Below, one piece after another: positions 6,828 to 6,876 of a stretch of 6,876 nt of DNA (position 1 is the first letter of the stretch; each line of letters starts with the position of its first letter). Made by a program: the position numbers and the translations under genes. Location: NCBI GenBank assembly GCA_030523385.1, contig JAUNIV010000124.1:1-6876 (forward strand), in the 5' to 3' direction. This stretch comes from Bacteroidales bacterium (lineage in GTDB: Bacteria; Bacteroidota; Bacteroidia; Bacteroidales; Bacteroidaceae). Under the pieces are notes generated by a model that searched no databases, was not told where the DNA came from, and saw only the letters and a list, made by a program, of their open reading frames with translations.

Positions 6828-6876
6828 CTACTCTTTTTCCTCATTCTCCAAAGGCGGAAAGTCTTCCATATCTTCA
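6828..6876 (-). CDS. C-terminal end of an unidentified convergent gene (runs off the right edge)
   Basis: Reading the minus strand from the right edge, 15 codons end in TAG at 6830-6828 and give the acidic tail EDMEDFPPLENEEKE. This is the only frame that gives a plausible protein end here, and the position just beyond a shared hairpin fits a convergent gene. The tail resembles acidic, disordered C-termini of many proteins; I do not recognise the family and assign no function. It is not a typical SSB tip, because it does not end in an aromatic residue. Confidence 0.55.
   Translation of the reverse strand, partial: EDMEDFPPLENEEKE

Overview
The window looks like chromosomal DNA from a gut-type member of the Bacteroidota, most likely Bacteroides or a close relative. 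Three things point there: promoters with the TAnnTTTG -7 motif of this phylum, starts that lack strong Shine-Dalgarno sequences, and gene families typical of the group (a secreted GH51 arabinofuranosidase and a large multi-SLBB polysaccharide export protein). Codon use looks uniform, and I see no insertion sequence, CRISPR array, tRNA or rRNA.

Layout: (1) 1-553, minus strand: the 5' part of a secreted GH51 alpha-L-arabinofuranosidase that runs off the left edge. (2) 554-780: a divergent regulatory region with a -7 element for each direction, a 22-bp-period direct repeat, a dyad and a short direct repeat. (3) 781-1815, plus: mltG, the membrane-anchored endolytic murein transglycosylase; its start is set at 781, not at the upstream in-frame ATG at 613. 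(4) 1816-1941: an intergenic region with a good Bacteroides-type promoter. (5) 1942-4425 and 4436-5551, plus: an 827-residue Wza/BexD-like polysaccharide export protein with about six SLBB repeats, then, 10 nt later, a Wzz-family chain-length/co-polymerase protein without a kinase domain. (6) 5582-6790, plus: a single-chain iron-sulfur L-serine dehydratase, ending in a hairpin terminator whose loop contains the stop codon. (7) 6828-6876, minus: the last 15 codons of an unidentified convergent gene with an acidic tail.

The export pair forms a two-gene envelope-polysaccharide secretion module: an outer-membrane/periplasmic conduit plus an inner-membrane chain-length regulator. The window holds no glycosyltransferase, flippase, polymerase or UpxY/UpxZ-type regulator, so the pair looks like an orphan export module serving a polysaccharide made elsewhere. 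The serine dehydratase follows only 30 nt later with no obvious promoter and may be read through from the export promoter, although its metabolic role is unrelated.

I found no clearly new multi-gene system. The points most worth a second look are the divergent regulatory region, the unusually long non-lipoprotein export protein with its N-terminal helical module, the orphan state of the export pair, and the altered C-terminus and extra cysteines of the serine dehydratase.
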